Assembly: GCF_025562715.2 (NCBI RefSeq)
Contig: NZ_JAPFCC010000001.1
Location: 1,196,501-1,260,500, forward strand
DNA length: 64,000 bases
DNA from: Endozoicomonas gorgoniicola
GTDB taxonomy: Bacteria; Pseudomonadota; Gammaproteobacteria; Pseudomonadales; Endozoicomonadaceae
Direction: 5' to 3'
Shown here: piece by piece, positions 47,207 to 57,194 of the stretch
Position numbering within the stretch: position 1 is the stretch's first letter
Layout of the letters: every line of letters begins with the position of its first letter
Made by a program: the position numbers and the translations under genes
The notes under the pieces: model-generated
The model's database searches: none
Seen by the model: the letters and a program-made list of their open reading frames with translations, nothing else
What the model was told of the DNA's origin: nothing

Positions 47207-48307
47207 ATGGCTGGAAACAGCATAGGTCAACTGTTCAAAGTGACCACGTTTGGCGAGTCTCATGGTATTGCACTGGGCTGTATTGTTGATGGTTGTCCTC
47301 CCGGACTGCCATTAACGGAAGAAGATATTCAGAAAGATCTGGATCTTCGTAAACCCGGCACGTCTAAATATACGACGCAACGTCGTGAGCCGGATCAGGT
47401 GAAAATTCTTTCCGGTGTTTTTGAAGGCAAAACCACAGGAACACCCATTGGTTTGCTGATTGAGAATGTTGACCAGCGCTCGAAAGATTATTCCAACATT
47501 ATGGATCGCTTCCGCCCTGGTCACGCCGACTACACCTATGCCCACAAATACGGTTTCCGTGACTACCGTGGTGGTGGTCGTTCATCGGCTCGTGAAACCG
47601 CTATGCGTGTGGCGGCCGGGGCGATAGCCCGTAAGTTTCTGGCAACACAGGGTATAGCGATTAAAGGTTATCTGTCGCAACTGGGGCCAATCAAAATCGA
47701 ACAGTTTGACTGGGAACAGGTACGTCAGAATCCATTCTTCTGTCCGGACGCTGACAAGGTGGCAGAGATGGAGCAGCTGATCGACGACCTTCGTCGTGAA
47801 GGGAACTCCATTGGCGCGCGTATTTCTGTGAGAGCCAGTGGTATTCAGCCTGGTCTGGGTGAGCCGGTGTTTGATCGTCTGGATGCAGACCTTGCACATT
47901 CGCTGCTGAGTATTAATGCGGTGAAAGGGGTTGAAATTGGTGATGGCTTTGCCTGTGTTGAGCAGAAAGGCACAGAGCATCGGGATGAAATAACGCCTGA
48001 AGGTTTTCTGTCCAATCATGGGGGTGGCGTGCTGGGGGGAATCAGTTCCGGTCAGGAGCTGATTGCGCATATTGCTTTAAAACCCACTTCCAGCATGACT
48101 ACGCCGGGACGTTCCGTAAACCTTGAGGGTGAGCCGGTAGAAATTGTCACCAAAGGACGGCATGACCCGTGTGTGGGAATCAGAGCCGTGCCCATTGCCG
48201 AGGCGATGATGGCGATTACGGTCATGGATCACTTTATGCGACACCGGGCACAGAATGCAGATGTTGTCAGTCATGCGCCGTTGATCGCGCCTTCTGTCAG
48301 CGGTTAA
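47207..48307 (+). CDS. aroC: Chorismate synthase
   Basis: The product is 366 aa from ATG 47207; GGGAG lies 5 nt upstream. GQLFKVTTFGESHG, IVDGCPPGLPL, DRFRPGHADYTY, YRGGGRSSARETAMRVAAGAI and GGVLGGISSGQ are family signatures (FMN site). It makes chorismate from EPSP in aromatic amino-acid synthesis. A strong terminator follows. Confidence 0.97.
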   Translation: MAGNSIGQLFKVTTFGESHGIALGCIVDGCPPGLPLTEEDIQKDLDLRKPGTSKYTTQRREPDQVKILSGVFEGKTTGTPIGLLIENVDQRSKDYSNIMDRFRPGHADYTYAHKYGFRDYRGGGRSSARETAMRVAAGAIARKFLATQGIAIKGYLSQLGPIKIEQFDWEQVRQNPFFCPDADKVAEMEQLIDDLRREGNSIGARISVRASGIQPGLGEPVFDRLDADLAHSLLSINAVKGVEIGDGFACVEQKGTEHRDEITPEGFLSNHGGGVLGGISSGQELIAHIALKPTSSMTTPGRSVNLEGEPVEIVTKGRHDPCVGIRAVPIAEAMMAITVMDHFMRHRAQNADVVSHAPLIAPSVSG

Positions 48308-48316
48308 CAGCCTGTT

Positions 48317-48349
48317 AAAACAAAACCCGCATTACGCGGGTTTTGTTTT
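48317..48349. terminator. Bidirectional terminator after aroC
   Basis: A 14-bp stem: AAAACAAAACCCGC (48317-48330), ATTAC loop, then its complement (48336-48349) ending in TTTT. It serves both aroC and the convergent phosphoribosyltransferase gene. Confidence 0.92.
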
Positions 48350-48354
48350 AACAA

Positions 48355-48870
48355 TCACTGACCAAACGTAGTGATGTCTTCAGCATCCCAGGCGTAGTTG
48401 ATCCAGTAATCCTTGATATCCCTGCCAATGAAGAAGTGCTTCAGTTTTTCCGGCAGATGACCTTTCTTTTCCTTCAGCTTGTTATGAACGACGAAAGCAG
48501 AGAACTCTGTCTCCGGGTAGTGCTCAATCAGTTCGTTCAGGGTGAAGTCCAGCGTTGTGCGCTGATCATCAACTTCATCAATCACCAGCACTTTTTTGCC
48601 ATTCAGGTTCACCTTGCCTTCCAGCCACTGCAACTTGATTGGAGTATCTGCGGGTGCGGTGCCAATTTCATCGCTGTAACGGGACAGGGCGATGGTCAGG
48701 ATCGGGCGGGTGATAAAAGTACGCATGATGCGGGCAGGAATCAGGCCGCCACCGCCAATGGCCAGCAGGTAGTCTGGCTGGTAACCGGCTTCGTTGATGG
48801 CGTGGGATGCGTCTTTTATGGTGCTATGGATATCTTCGTAAGTGAAGTTGTATTTCTTCACAGTGGTCAT
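48355..48870 (-). CDS. Purine-type phosphoribosyltransferase
   Basis: The product is 171 aa. The PRPP-binding loop reads VLVIDEVDDQRTTL; YLLAIGGGGLIPARIMRTF and LSRYSDEIG are other family segments. Sequence style matches xanthine/hypoxanthine phosphoribosyltransferases. It salvages purine bases to nucleotides. Confidence 0.8.
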   Translation of the reverse strand: MTTVKKYNFTYEDIHSTIKDASHAINEAGYQPDYLLAIGGGGLIPARIMRTFITRPILTIALSRYSDEIGTAPADTPIKLQWLEGKVNLNGKKVLVIDEVDDQRTTLDFTLNELIEHYPETEFSAFVVHNKLKEKKGHLPEKLKHFFIGRDIKDYWINYAWDAEDITTFGQ

Positions 48871-48985
48871 ATTGTTTGCCTGTTGCCTAACAAAAATAGA
48901 AAGGCGCGGAGAATAGGGGACGATGCATTTGTGTTCAAGTAGCGATTTCCGCTATTTCAAAGATATGCGAGGCAGGAACACAAAA

Positions 48986-49013
48986 AAGGCCCTGCACATG
49001 GGTGCAGAGCCTT
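48986..49013 (-). terminator. Terminator after the acyl-CoA synthetase gene
   Basis: AAGGC...CTGCAC (48986-48997) pairs with GTGCAG...GCCTT (49002-49013). On the minus strand it is followed by TTTTTTG, an intrinsic terminator 21 bp after the stop. Confidence 0.85.
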
Positions 49014-49034
49014 AAAAACCGGCCAGGAACACAA

Positions 49035-50843
49035 TCAGTGACTGGTTGCAGGCTTCCCGTACATGGCATTAATTTCCTTCTGGAAACGTTCCATAATAGT
49101 CTTTCTGCGCAGTTTCAGGGTGGGGGTAATCTCACCCAGTTCAATGGAGAATTCACGAGGCAGCAGGGTAAACTTCTTGACCTGTTCGAAACGGGCCAGT
49201 TCATCCTGGATACTGTCGAGACGCTCCTGAAACAGCTTTTCGATATCGGTGTTGCGAATCAGATCCATCTTGCTTTCGTATTTCAGATTCATCTCTCTGG
49301 CGTACTCTTCCAGAGCTTCAAAGGCTGGAACAATCAGGGCAGAGACATAGTTTTTAGCGTCAGCAATAATTGCAATCTGTTCAATGAAGCGATCCTTGCC
49401 CAAAGTACCTTCAATATGCTGAGGTGCAATGTACTTGCCGTTGGAGGTTTTCATCAGTTCCTTGATGCGGTCGGTGATTCGCAGCTGCCCCTGTTCATCA
49501 ATCAGGCCAGCGTCGCCGGTTTTCAGCCAGCCATCGGCATCGAAGGTTTTCGCGGTTTCTTCCGGCTTCTTGTAGTAACCGCGCATAACGGTGCCACCTT
49601 TCACCAGAATTTCACCACCATCACCAATTTTTACCTGTACGCCTGGCAGTGGGTTGCCACAGCTACCGAACTGGAAGCCAGTGTCGCGGTAACAGGTGAT
49701 AGTCGCTACGGTTTCGGTCATGCCGTAGCCGATTTTGACGTTGATACCCATGGCATGAAAGAACTTGCAGATACTGTCGTCCAGTCGTGCGCCGCCGCAG
49801 GGTATAAAGCGGATACGACCGCCAAGACCCTCTTTGATCTTGCTAAATACCAGCTTGTCTGCAAGCTTGTTCAGGCTTTTCAGATAACCCGGAACGGGTT
49901 TGCCCTGACGATGGTATTCCATCGCCTTATAACCGATGCTGCCAGCCAGTTTGAAGATCAGTTTCTTAGCCGCTGAACCCTTAGCGACTTTCGTATGAAC
50001 ACCGGTATAGATTTTTTCGAACAGACGTGGGACAGAGCACATGATGGTGGGTTTTACCACCTGCAACATGTTAGCGATGTCTGCCTGGTTACGAATGTAG
50101 TTATTTACAACGCCACGACACAGGGCATAGTTGGACCAGCCACGCTCAAAGATATGGCTCAGGGGCAGGAAGGCCAGTGATGAGTCGGTGTGGTCAACGT
50201 GGATCAGCTTGTCGTGGGCATCGAAAGACGCTGCCATATTGGCATAATCCAGCATCACACCCTTGGGTTTGCCGGTAGTGCCTGAGGTGTAAATCAGTGT
50301 AAACAGGTCGTCCATGGAGCGACTGGCGAGGCGGGCTTCCAGTTCGGTGCGTTCTGTGTGGGCAGAGACCAGGAAATCCTTGAAGTATTGCGCGTTTTCA
50401 CAGCTTTTCAGGTCGACGTCTTCATCAAAAACAATGATGGTCTTGAGGTGGGAGGCTTTGCCCAGCAGTTCCAGAGCACCGTCGAATTGAGGCTGTTCGC
50501 CTACAAACAGGATTTCCACTTCGGCTTCATCAATGATGTACAACACCTGATCAGGTGTGCTGGTCGGGTACAGCGGGACACTGACGCCGCGTACCTGCAT
50601 GCAGGCAAAGTCGGTAATGGACCATTCCGGCATATTACGAGACCACAGACCAATATTGCCCTGTATTGGCAGTCCTGCACTCAATAGTGCCAGGCTGGTC
50701 TGGTCAACGGATTCAAGGAACTGACTCCACTGGGTTTCATGCCAGCGATCGCCGCAGGCATAGCGCAGGGCTGTGTGTTCAGGATGTTGCTCCGCGCGTT
50801 GACGAAACTGGCTGACCAGGTGGGTAGGGTGAATACTATTCAT
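49035..50843 (-). CDS. Long-chain acyl-CoA synthetase (FadD15-type)
   Basis: About 602 aa from ATG 50843, with AAGGGAA 5 nt upstream. The AMP-binding motif is LIYTSGTTGKPKGVMLDYANM; later GYGMTETVATITCY, DGWLKTGDAG and TSNGKYIAPQHIEG. It activates fatty acids to acyl-CoA, via acyl-AMP. The overall organisation resembles the eukaryotic-like ACSL/FadD15 group. A strong terminator follows. Confidence 0.9.
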   Translation of the reverse strand: MNSIHPTHLVSQFRQRAEQHPEHTALRYACGDRWHETQWSQFLESVDQTSLALLSAGLPIQGNIGLWSRNMPEWSITDFACMQVRGVSVPLYPTSTPDQVLYIIDEAEVEILFVGEQPQFDGALELLGKASHLKTIIVFDEDVDLKSCENAQYFKDFLVSAHTERTELEARLASRSMDDLFTLIYTSGTTGKPKGVMLDYANMAASFDAHDKLIHVDHTDSSLAFLPLSHIFERGWSNYALCRGVVNNYIRNQADIANMLQVVKPTIMCSVPRLFEKIYTGVHTKVAKGSAAKKLIFKLAGSIGYKAMEYHRQGKPVPGYLKSLNKLADKLVFSKIKEGLGGRIRFIPCGGARLDDSICKFFHAMGINVKIGYGMTETVATITCYRDTGFQFGSCGNPLPGVQVKIGDGGEILVKGGTVMRGYYKKPEETAKTFDADGWLKTGDAGLIDEQGQLRITDRIKELMKTSNGKYIAPQHIEGTLGKDRFIEQIAIIADAKNYVSALIVPAFEALEEYAREMNLKYESKMDLIRNTDIEKLFQERLDSIQDELARFEQVKKFTLLPREFSIELGEITPTLKLRRKTIMERFQKEINAMYGKPATSH

Positions 50844-51104
50844 CGGTTCCCTTGAAGGACTCACTGTACAGGGTATTTTCACGGCGATTCGAAACGAATG
50901 AAAATACAAAATCAATAATAATAATTCGGCAAGGATACTACAGGACGGCATCAGAATCCCGCATGATTTAGGTCATTTTTTGCGTTAAGCCCCTGCAACA
51001 TTTGTAACAAGATGTTCTTTACTATAAAAATGCGTTTTCATCGCCTTGGGTGACGAAAGCCCCGGCTTTACCAGAGGGCAGCTTATAGAGAGGACGATGC
51101 ATTT

Positions 51105-51758
51105 ATGAATGAGATGGCAAATGCACAACTAATGCTGACTTATGCCCGAAATTTTTTTAAGGGGTCTTTAAAGACAGATAATAAAGTCTTCTCTATGAAT
51201 TATGGGGTGGCCTCTCCACAGAGAAAACAAAAACGTCTTGATAATTCTGAAAAAGCCTCTGAGGCAATAACTAAGTCAAGGCAGTATCATAATATTGATG
51301 CATTATCGCTTTTAAGTACCATCCCCCCGGAGCTGAGGGCGGGTAACTGTAATGAGTACACCTTCGTTGCCCTCCAGTTTGGCATGGCTATGAAGATTCC
51401 AAATATATGGTTGGCAGAGCATGAAGTTCATGTGTTTTTGGTACTGGCGGATGAATCTAAACTGAAAAATGATTTGCCATTGAAAGAGTTTAGTCAGTAT
51501 GGGAATGATAATTTTTGGGTGTGCGACCCATGGTTTAATATACATTGCAAGTTGGATATGTACGGGCCAATGGCAACCTTGCAGGCAAGTCGCTGGTCGA
51601 TTGCCGGTAAGGAAGTATGCAGTTATGAGTGTTTTCAGGAACCTGCAAACCAATGGTGCCTGAGACTGTTTGAAGGCGAAATAAAATTCCAGAGAATGAC
51701 GGACAGCGTTGGCATAGCTACCCAGGAATGCGATTACTTTTTTAATGTAATGCAATGA
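51105..51758 (+). CDS. Protein with possible Cys-His-Asp triad (transglutaminase/protease-like)
   Basis: The product is 217 aa, no signal peptide. GNCNEYTFVALQFG (Cys), EVHVFLVLADE (His) and WVCDPWFNIHC (Asp) give the order and spacing of transglutaminase-like or papain-like cysteine enzymes, including some secreted bacterial effectors. The N-terminal ~70 residues are Lys/Ser-rich and may carry a secretion signal. It stands alone between divergent genes. The assignment is by motif only. Confidence 0.55.
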   Translation: MNEMANAQLMLTYARNFFKGSLKTDNKVFSMNYGVASPQRKQKRLDNSEKASEAITKSRQYHNIDALSLLSTIPPELRAGNCNEYTFVALQFGMAMKIPNIWLAEHEVHVFLVLADESKLKNDLPLKEFSQYGNDNFWVCDPWFNIHCKLDMYGPMATLQASRWSIAGKEVCSYECFQEPANQWCLRLFEGEIKFQRMTDSVGIATQECDYFFNVMQ

Positions 51759-51844
51759 TTTAATCTGAAATGTATCACTTAACTGACACTCGTCGTTCGT
51801 GATGTCTGAAACAGCAGCAATATTTCATCAGCTGGAATAATGAA

Positions 51845-51862
51845 TCCCCGCTTTTGCGGGGA
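51845..51862. terminator. Terminator hairpin next to trkH
   Basis: TCCCCGC (51845-51851), TTTT loop, GCGGGGA (51856-51862) between convergent genes. It serves the 51105 gene and trkH. Confidence 0.75.
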
Positions 51863-51868
51863 CAATAG

Positions 51869-53311
51869 TCACCCTTTCCAGAACTGGGGTGTGAACAGTA
51901 CCAGTACCGTTATAACTTCCAGTCTGCCCATTAACATACCGAGACTGAGCAACCACTTGGCAGAATCGGGGAGAGAGGCGAAATTTCCCGCTGGCCCGAT
52001 GATGTCTCCAAGCCCCGGCCCGACATTGGCAACGGCCGTGGCGGCACCACTGATACTGGTGGTCAGATCCAGCCCCAGCAGACTTAACAGCATGGTCAGC
52101 AAGCTCACCAGCAGGCCAAAGAAAAAACTGAAGGCGATCAGGGAGCGTAAAATATCACTGCTGATTTGCTGGCCGTTGTAGCTTTGCACAAAGCAGGCTC
52201 TGGGGTGTGCCAGTTGCTTCAGCTGGATCATTAACAGTTTTGCGCCAATTTCAAAACGGAAAATCTTTACACCTCCGGCTGTAGAGCCGGAGCAGCCACC
52301 AACAAAGGTAAGGAAAAAGAAGGCGGTTGCAGCAAAGCCACCCCAGAGTGTGTAATCCGTGAGTGCATAGCCGGTCGTGGTAACCACGGATGTGGTGTTA
52401 AAGGCAACCAGTGTCAGGGATTCCCAGAAACTGTAATTGGAATGCATAAACAGCCAGATACTGAGACCGGCCCAGGTCAACAGCAGAAACTGGATAAAGG
52501 TGACGACCTGGGTGTTCCGTGTAAGGGCTTTGTGATCACCTTTTAAAAACTTCACAAACAGTACAAAGGGCAGTCCACCCAGTAACATAAAAATAGTGGC
52601 AGTCCAGTGAATAAAGGGGTTAGAAAACTGCCCCATGGAGTTGTCTGAGGTTGAGAAGCCTCCGGTAGACAGGGCGGTCATGGCATGGTTGATAGCTTCA
52701 AAACCGTTCATGCCACCCAGAAAAAACAGGTAGGCACAGCAGACTGTTAACCCCAGATAGATGCACACAATCCGTTTGGCAATGCTGCCAGAGCGGGGCA
52801 TCACTTTTTCTGACCAGTCAGACGACTCACTCTGGAACAGGCGCATCCCCCCGACTTTCAGAAAGGGCAGTACGGCAACAGCGAGTACGATAAAGCCTAT
52901 CCCGCCCAGCCATTGCAGCAGTGAGCGCCACAGCAGTATGCCTTTGTTCATGGTATCTAGCCCTGACAGGACTGTGGAACCGGTTGTGGTAATGGCTGAC
53001 ATGGTTTCGAAGTAGGCATCGGTGTAACTGATATCCAGTTGTATCCAGAATGGCAAGGCTGCAAAGCCACTGAGTGTCACCCAGGTTAAATTGGTCAGCA
53101 GAAAAATTTGCCGGGCCTTGAGGCTGAACTCTTTTGTACGACAGGAGACGCATAGTATTAATCCGGTCAGCAGGTTAATGGCTGCGGACCAGAGGAAGGC
53201 ATATTTGCCAGGGTCATGAATGAGTAAGTCGTACAGTGCCGGCACCAGCATAAGCAGCGACTGTACAGTCAGAAAGAGGCCGATAACGTAAAGGACAGGG
53301 CGAATGTTCAT
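51869..53311 (-). CDS. trkH: Trk potassium uptake protein TrkH
   Basis: About 480 aa from ATG 53311 (MNIRPVLYVIGLFL). Four selectivity-filter loops each carry a Gly: AITTTGSTVLSGLD, ALSTGGFSTSD, VVTTTGYALTD and AVANVGPGLGD. The membrane protein forms the K+ channel of Trk/Ktr uptake and works with a cytosolic TrkA. trkA is not in the window. Confidence 0.95.
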   Translation of the reverse strand: MNIRPVLYVIGLFLTVQSLLMLVPALYDLLIHDPGKYAFLWSAAINLLTGLILCVSCRTKEFSLKARQIFLLTNLTWVTLSGFAALPFWIQLDISYTDAYFETMSAITTTGSTVLSGLDTMNKGILLWRSLLQWLGGIGFIVLAVAVLPFLKVGGMRLFQSESSDWSEKVMPRSGSIAKRIVCIYLGLTVCCAYLFFLGGMNGFEAINHAMTALSTGGFSTSDNSMGQFSNPFIHWTATIFMLLGGLPFVLFVKFLKGDHKALTRNTQVVTFIQFLLLTWAGLSIWLFMHSNYSFWESLTLVAFNTTSVVTTTGYALTDYTLWGGFAATAFFFLTFVGGCSGSTAGGVKIFRFEIGAKLLMIQLKQLAHPRACFVQSYNGQQISSDILRSLIAFSFFFGLLVSLLTMLLSLLGLDLTTSISGAATAVANVGPGLGDIIGPAGNFASLPDSAKWLLSLGMLMGRLEVITVLVLFTPQFWKG

Positions 53312-53432
53312 TATTTGGATCAGGTACGGGAAGTCTGCACACAAAAATATCGCGCAGACTCTGGTGCATTAATTTAGAGGGTAATAGATTGAATACATCA
53401 GGCAATGCACTCAATCCATGTCGGAAAATAGC

Positions 53433-54413
53433 TTACTTCAGACGAATCAGGGTACGGCCAGTCACCTGTCCACGAGTAATGGCTTCAGCCTTTTCTGCAA
53501 CCTCTTCCAGAGTGACTTCAGAGCAGGCGGCTTCGTAGTAGGATTCTGGCAACAGTTCAGCCAGACGCTTCCAGGCTTCGTTGCGTTTAGCCAACGGACA
53601 CATAACCGAGTCAACGCCCAGCAGTTTTACGCCGCGCAGAATGAAAGGCATAACCGTGGTTGGCAGGTCAAAACCGCCAGCCAGACCGCAGGCTGCCACC
53701 GCACCGTCGTAGTTTACCTGAGACAGTACCTTGGCCAGCACTGAGCTGCCGACGGTATCAACGGCGCCTGCCCAGTACTGGCGATCCAGCGGGCGAACGT
53801 TGTCGGTAAATTCGGAGCGGGCTATAACGCGCTTAGCCCCCAGTGCTTCCAGCATTGGCGTGTTTTCCGGACGACCGGAAACAGCGACCACATCGTAACC
53901 CAGTTTTGCCAGCAGGTTAACGGCAACACTGCCAACGCCACCGCTGGCACCTGTCACCAGAATGTCGCCTTTTTCCGGGGTGATGCCAGCCGCTTCCAGA
54001 TCCATTACGCACAGCATGGCAGTTAAACCTGCTGTACCAATCATCATGGCTTTACGCTCGTCCAGGCCTTCAGGCAGCTTAACCAGCTGGCTGGCTTTGA
54101 CGCAGGCCTTTTCTGCCATGCCGCCCCAGTGGGTTTCACCAACACCCCAGCCGGTCAATACGACTTTGTCACCTTCGCTGAAGTCGCTGCTGGAGGATTC
54201 GACAACAGTACCGGCAAAGTCAATTCCCGGCACCATCGGGAAGTCACGGATAATCTTGCCCTTGCCGGTAATAGCAAGTCCGTCTTTATAGTTCAGCGAT
54301 GAGTAATCGACTGCAACCAGAACATCACCTTCTGGTAAGGCAGATTCATCCAGTTGCTGGATGGAAGACAATGTTTGCTTGTCCTGTTGTTCAAGAACAA
54401 GTGCTTTGAACAT
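53433..54413 (-). CDS. acuI: Acrylyl-CoA reductase AcuI/YhdH-type quinone oxidoreductase
   Basis: The product is 326 aa. YSSLNYKDGLAITGKGKIIRDFPMVPGIDFAGTV and VTGASGGVGSVAVNLLAKLGYDVVAVSGRP (NADPH site) are characteristic of the YhdH/AcuI subfamily of medium-chain reductases. AcuI reduces acryloyl-CoA to propionyl-CoA, part of DMSP/acrylate use in marine bacteria, which fits a marine symbiont. Substrate is inferred. Confidence 0.88.
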   Translation of the reverse strand: MFKALVLEQQDKQTLSSIQQLDESALPEGDVLVAVDYSSLNYKDGLAITGKGKIIRDFPMVPGIDFAGTVVESSSSDFSEGDKVVLTGWGVGETHWGGMAEKACVKASQLVKLPEGLDERKAMMIGTAGLTAMLCVMDLEAAGITPEKGDILVTGASGGVGSVAVNLLAKLGYDVVAVSGRPENTPMLEALGAKRVIARSEFTDNVRPLDRQYWAGAVDTVGSSVLAKVLSQVNYDGAVAACGLAGGFDLPTTVMPFILRGVKLLGVDSVMCPLAKRNEAWKRLAELLPESYYEAACSEVTLEEVAEKAEAITRGQVTGRTLIRLK

Positions 54414-54583
54414 GCGACAGACTCCATGTGTATGAATTGCGCAGTGACTATAATCTGGAGTATGCGTTAATGGTAGTGAAAAATAAGTAAATGATTGAAA
54501 AACAACTGAACTGACTGATGAATGTCTCTGGATTCAGGTTATTTATGTCAGCCGTAAAGCAGTAATGTCCGGAAATGACCGGT

Positions 54584-56038
54584 TTACTGTTGCCGATGAA
54601 AGACATAAATCGCATCCAGTGCTTCAAGCGAAGATAAAGCTTCAGCCAGGATGGTGAGATCAACCAAAAGTATTTGCTCCCCGCTTGGTCCCGGAAGGTT
54701 GTGAAGGGCTTCACTACGACTGTGTTGAGACATCAGCACGTTCTCTCCATCAATCTGCAGGTACAGAATTAATGGGGGCGAATGAGGTTTAGTGGAGCAG
54801 ACAGCAACCAGCAATTCACTGGATGAGTTCGATTGTCTGGATGATCTCAGTATTGAAGTTATTTGTTGAACCAAGCTTTTATCTTTCTGGTCTTCATCTA
54901 TTACGAACCGGGTGAAAGAATAAATTTCGTTGCCATCGTGTTCCTGGTAGACAAAATCACCCACCTGTCCCTGCCGTATAAGGTCGCTGAGATACTCTGC
55001 AACATCATGTCGTTGAAATCCATTAGTGTCAGGTACTCTATTTGATACGGGTTCTGGAATGTTGTCGCAGTGATGAATCGCCGGTCTTTCAGAGGCGCGA
55101 ATATATCTGTTTATTTCAGTTCTGTGGATAACGTCTTGTATGGAAGAGGCGTCTGGTTCAGTGGGCTGCTGGTTTAACAGGGTAGTCAGTTCAGGAATCG
55201 TCTGGCTCAGATGAAGTACTTGTGTTTCAAGCTCCCCCTTAAGCGCACAGGTCTTTTTTTTGAGCGCGTTTAGCACAGAGTCGTAAAAATTACGAGCAAC
55301 AGAGTGGTAAACCACTACGTCGCCGTTCAGATCAGAGAAAGCATATAAATAGGCTTGTGCGACAAGGTCATAATACCCCACAATCAGACGACTGTAGTTG
55401 TATTCCGTGACAACCGCGATATGAACAAAAGCTTGAGGCGAAATGGCAGGTAGCGGTGTGTCTGATGAATAGCCCTGAATGACATTGGGAATGAGTGATG
55501 CAACATTCTCTCCTGAAACCGGGGACTGATTAAACAAACGTTCCAGCATTAACCGGGTATTGTCCTGAAGAGATTCAACGGCACGTGCTCCAGCGCTCTC
55601 GAGTAGAAAGTCAAGCTCATCATCGTACTCCTCTAAAATCTGACTTGACAGGGTGAAGCCTAATGGCGGGGCCGATGTGCCATTCTGGCCGGGCTCTCGC
55701 TGTAGTGCTTTTATTGATTCCAGCAGGGACTGTTGAACCATCAGATCTTCATCACCGAGGTTTAACAGGTATAGCGGTTGTACGCTGCTAAACGGATTAA
55801 TTTCAATCACTGTACGCCTTCGGGATGTTGGCGGAGCATTATCCTGCAGGCTATCGTCGGAAGAGTCTATTTTTCGCTTTCTGGAAGGCTTGTCTGTTTT
55901 ACCAGTCTTGCTGTTCTGCCCTGAATGATTGTCTTTGTGATGATTGACGGGTGATGCGTATGTATTCACTTCAATGAGTAGTAACACCAGCCCCAGAGAG
56001 ATGGCTCGAACACAATGCCTACGCCCAATGCCCTTCAT
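54584..56038 (-). CDS. Secreted protein of unknown function
   Basis: The product is 484 aa. RRHCVRAISLGLVLLLIEVN (residues ~6-25) is a signal peptide. After a charged linker (KTGKTDKPSRKRKIDSSDD), the body is helical with a Gln/Ser-rich part. Cysteines are few. No family recognised. It shares the style of the secreted protein at 43084 (unknown, single-copy here). Confidence 0.65.
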   Translation of the reverse strand: MKGIGRRHCVRAISLGLVLLLIEVNTYASPVNHHKDNHSGQNSKTGKTDKPSRKRKIDSSDDSLQDNAPPTSRRRTVIEINPFSSVQPLYLLNLGDEDLMVQQSLLESIKALQREPGQNGTSAPPLGFTLSSQILEEYDDELDFLLESAGARAVESLQDNTRLMLERLFNQSPVSGENVASLIPNVIQGYSSDTPLPAISPQAFVHIAVVTEYNYSRLIVGYYDLVAQAYLYAFSDLNGDVVVYHSVARNFYDSVLNALKKKTCALKGELETQVLHLSQTIPELTTLLNQQPTEPDASSIQDVIHRTEINRYIRASERPAIHHCDNIPEPVSNRVPDTNGFQRHDVAEYLSDLIRQGQVGDFVYQEHDGNEIYSFTRFVIDEDQKDKSLVQQITSILRSSRQSNSSSELLVAVCSTKPHSPPLILYLQIDGENVLMSQHSRSEALHNLPGPSGEQILLVDLTILAEALSSLEALDAIYVFHRQQ

Positions 56039-56146
56039 AGCTGCTCCTGTATCCCGTTATTTTACTGGAGGAGAGTAGGCTCTGTTGGTCAGTTTGTCAG
56101 GTTTTCAGTATGACGTTCTTCCGGTAAGTTCTGTTCTGCCGCTTCC

Positions 56147-57055
56147 CTAAGTGTTATCCAGCAGCTCAAGAAAGGCTCTGGCTGCATTCGACAGGGTTCT
56201 GTGTTCATGCCGGATGTAGCCTAATTCCCTGACCGGCGGCTGAAAGCTGGTACGCAGTTCCGTCAGATCGTCTCCCAGCATGGATTTTGGCAATATGCTC
56301 CAGGCAATGCCAATGGCGGTCAGCATACGTATGGTTTCCAGATAATTCGATGACATGGCGGTTTGCAGAGTCAGCCCCTGTTGATCGAACAGGTTCTGTA
56401 CCAGTCGGTAGGTAAACGTGCTGGCACCTGGCAATACAGCCTGATACTGGCAAAGCACTTCGGGCGATACCTGTTTTTTTATCTGCGCCAGCGGGTGTTC
56501 CCGGCAGGCCATAAACACCAGCGGGTCATTCCATAGCTGGCGGGAAAGGACGTTTTCCGGATTTCCCGGTGCCAGAGTAATAACTCCCAGCTCTACTTCC
56601 CCCCTGTGCAAGAGTTCATAAGCGGCTTCAGAATCCACAAACCTGATATCCAGTGTCACATCCGGGTAGGTTCTGGCAAAGGTCTTCAGGATATCCGGCA
56701 GTCGACGTAAGCCGATGTGATGGCTGGTGGCTAAACTGAGAGGTCCTTTGATCTGGGTCTTCAAGTTATTTATCTGCTGTCGTGTATCCTTCATCAGTTC
56801 AAGCATCTGACGGGCTCTGGGTAATAGTGTTCGACCCGCTTCATTCAGATGGGTGCGGCGGCTGGCAGAGTTTTTTCGGTCAAACTTTTTCCTGTCAAAC
56901 TTTTTTCTGTCAAACAATGGCGTACCCAGCTGTTGTTCAAGGCTGGCTATACGCTTGCTGACCGCTGGCTGGGTCAGGTGCAACTGTTCTGCGGCAAGGG
57001 AAAAGGACCCGCATTCCGCAACAGTCAGAAAAGCAGTCAGGCTGGGGATATCCAT
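56147..57055 (-). CDS. LysR-family regulator, divergent from leuC
   Basis: The product is 302 aa. The N-terminal HTH reads MDIPSLTAFLTVAECGSFSLAAEQLHLTQPAVSKRIASLE, followed by a wing with a 15-nt triplicated repeat giving FDRKKFDRKKFDRK. The effector domain follows (LRRLPDILKTFARTYPDVTL). The leuC gene starts 140 bp away divergently, so it likely controls the leu operon. Confidence 0.85.
   Translation of the reverse strand: MDIPSLTAFLTVAECGSFSLAAEQLHLTQPAVSKRIASLEQQLGTPLFDRKKFDRKKFDRKNSASRRTHLNEAGRTLLPRARQMLELMKDTRQQINNLKTQIKGPLSLATSHHIGLRRLPDILKTFARTYPDVTLDIRFVDSEAAYELLHRGEVELGVITLAPGNPENVLSRQLWNDPLVFMACREHPLAQIKKQVSPEVLCQYQAVLPGASTFTYRLVQNLFDQQGLTLQTAMSSNYLETIRMLTAIGIAWSILPKSMLGDDLTELRTSFQPPVRELGYIRHEHRTLSNAARAFLELLDNT
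56877..56915 (-). repeat. 15-nt tandem repeats in the LysR gene
   Basis: Two full units and a partial third of a 15-nt unit (CGGTCAAACTTTTTC-like on the + strand) encode FDRKK repeats in the region after the DNA-binding helix. The unit length is a multiple of three, so copy-number change keeps the frame. Confidence 0.85.
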
Positions 57056-57194
57056 AAAGGTTTCGGTGTCTCGCTGATAACTTATTATTCCTGATTGTTA
57101 TTAATAGCATAAAAAAGATGAATTTGAGTAATTCATGTCCCGGTTCTAGGATGAGCCCATAGAATGATAAGCAGTATTTACGAGGGGAATAACA

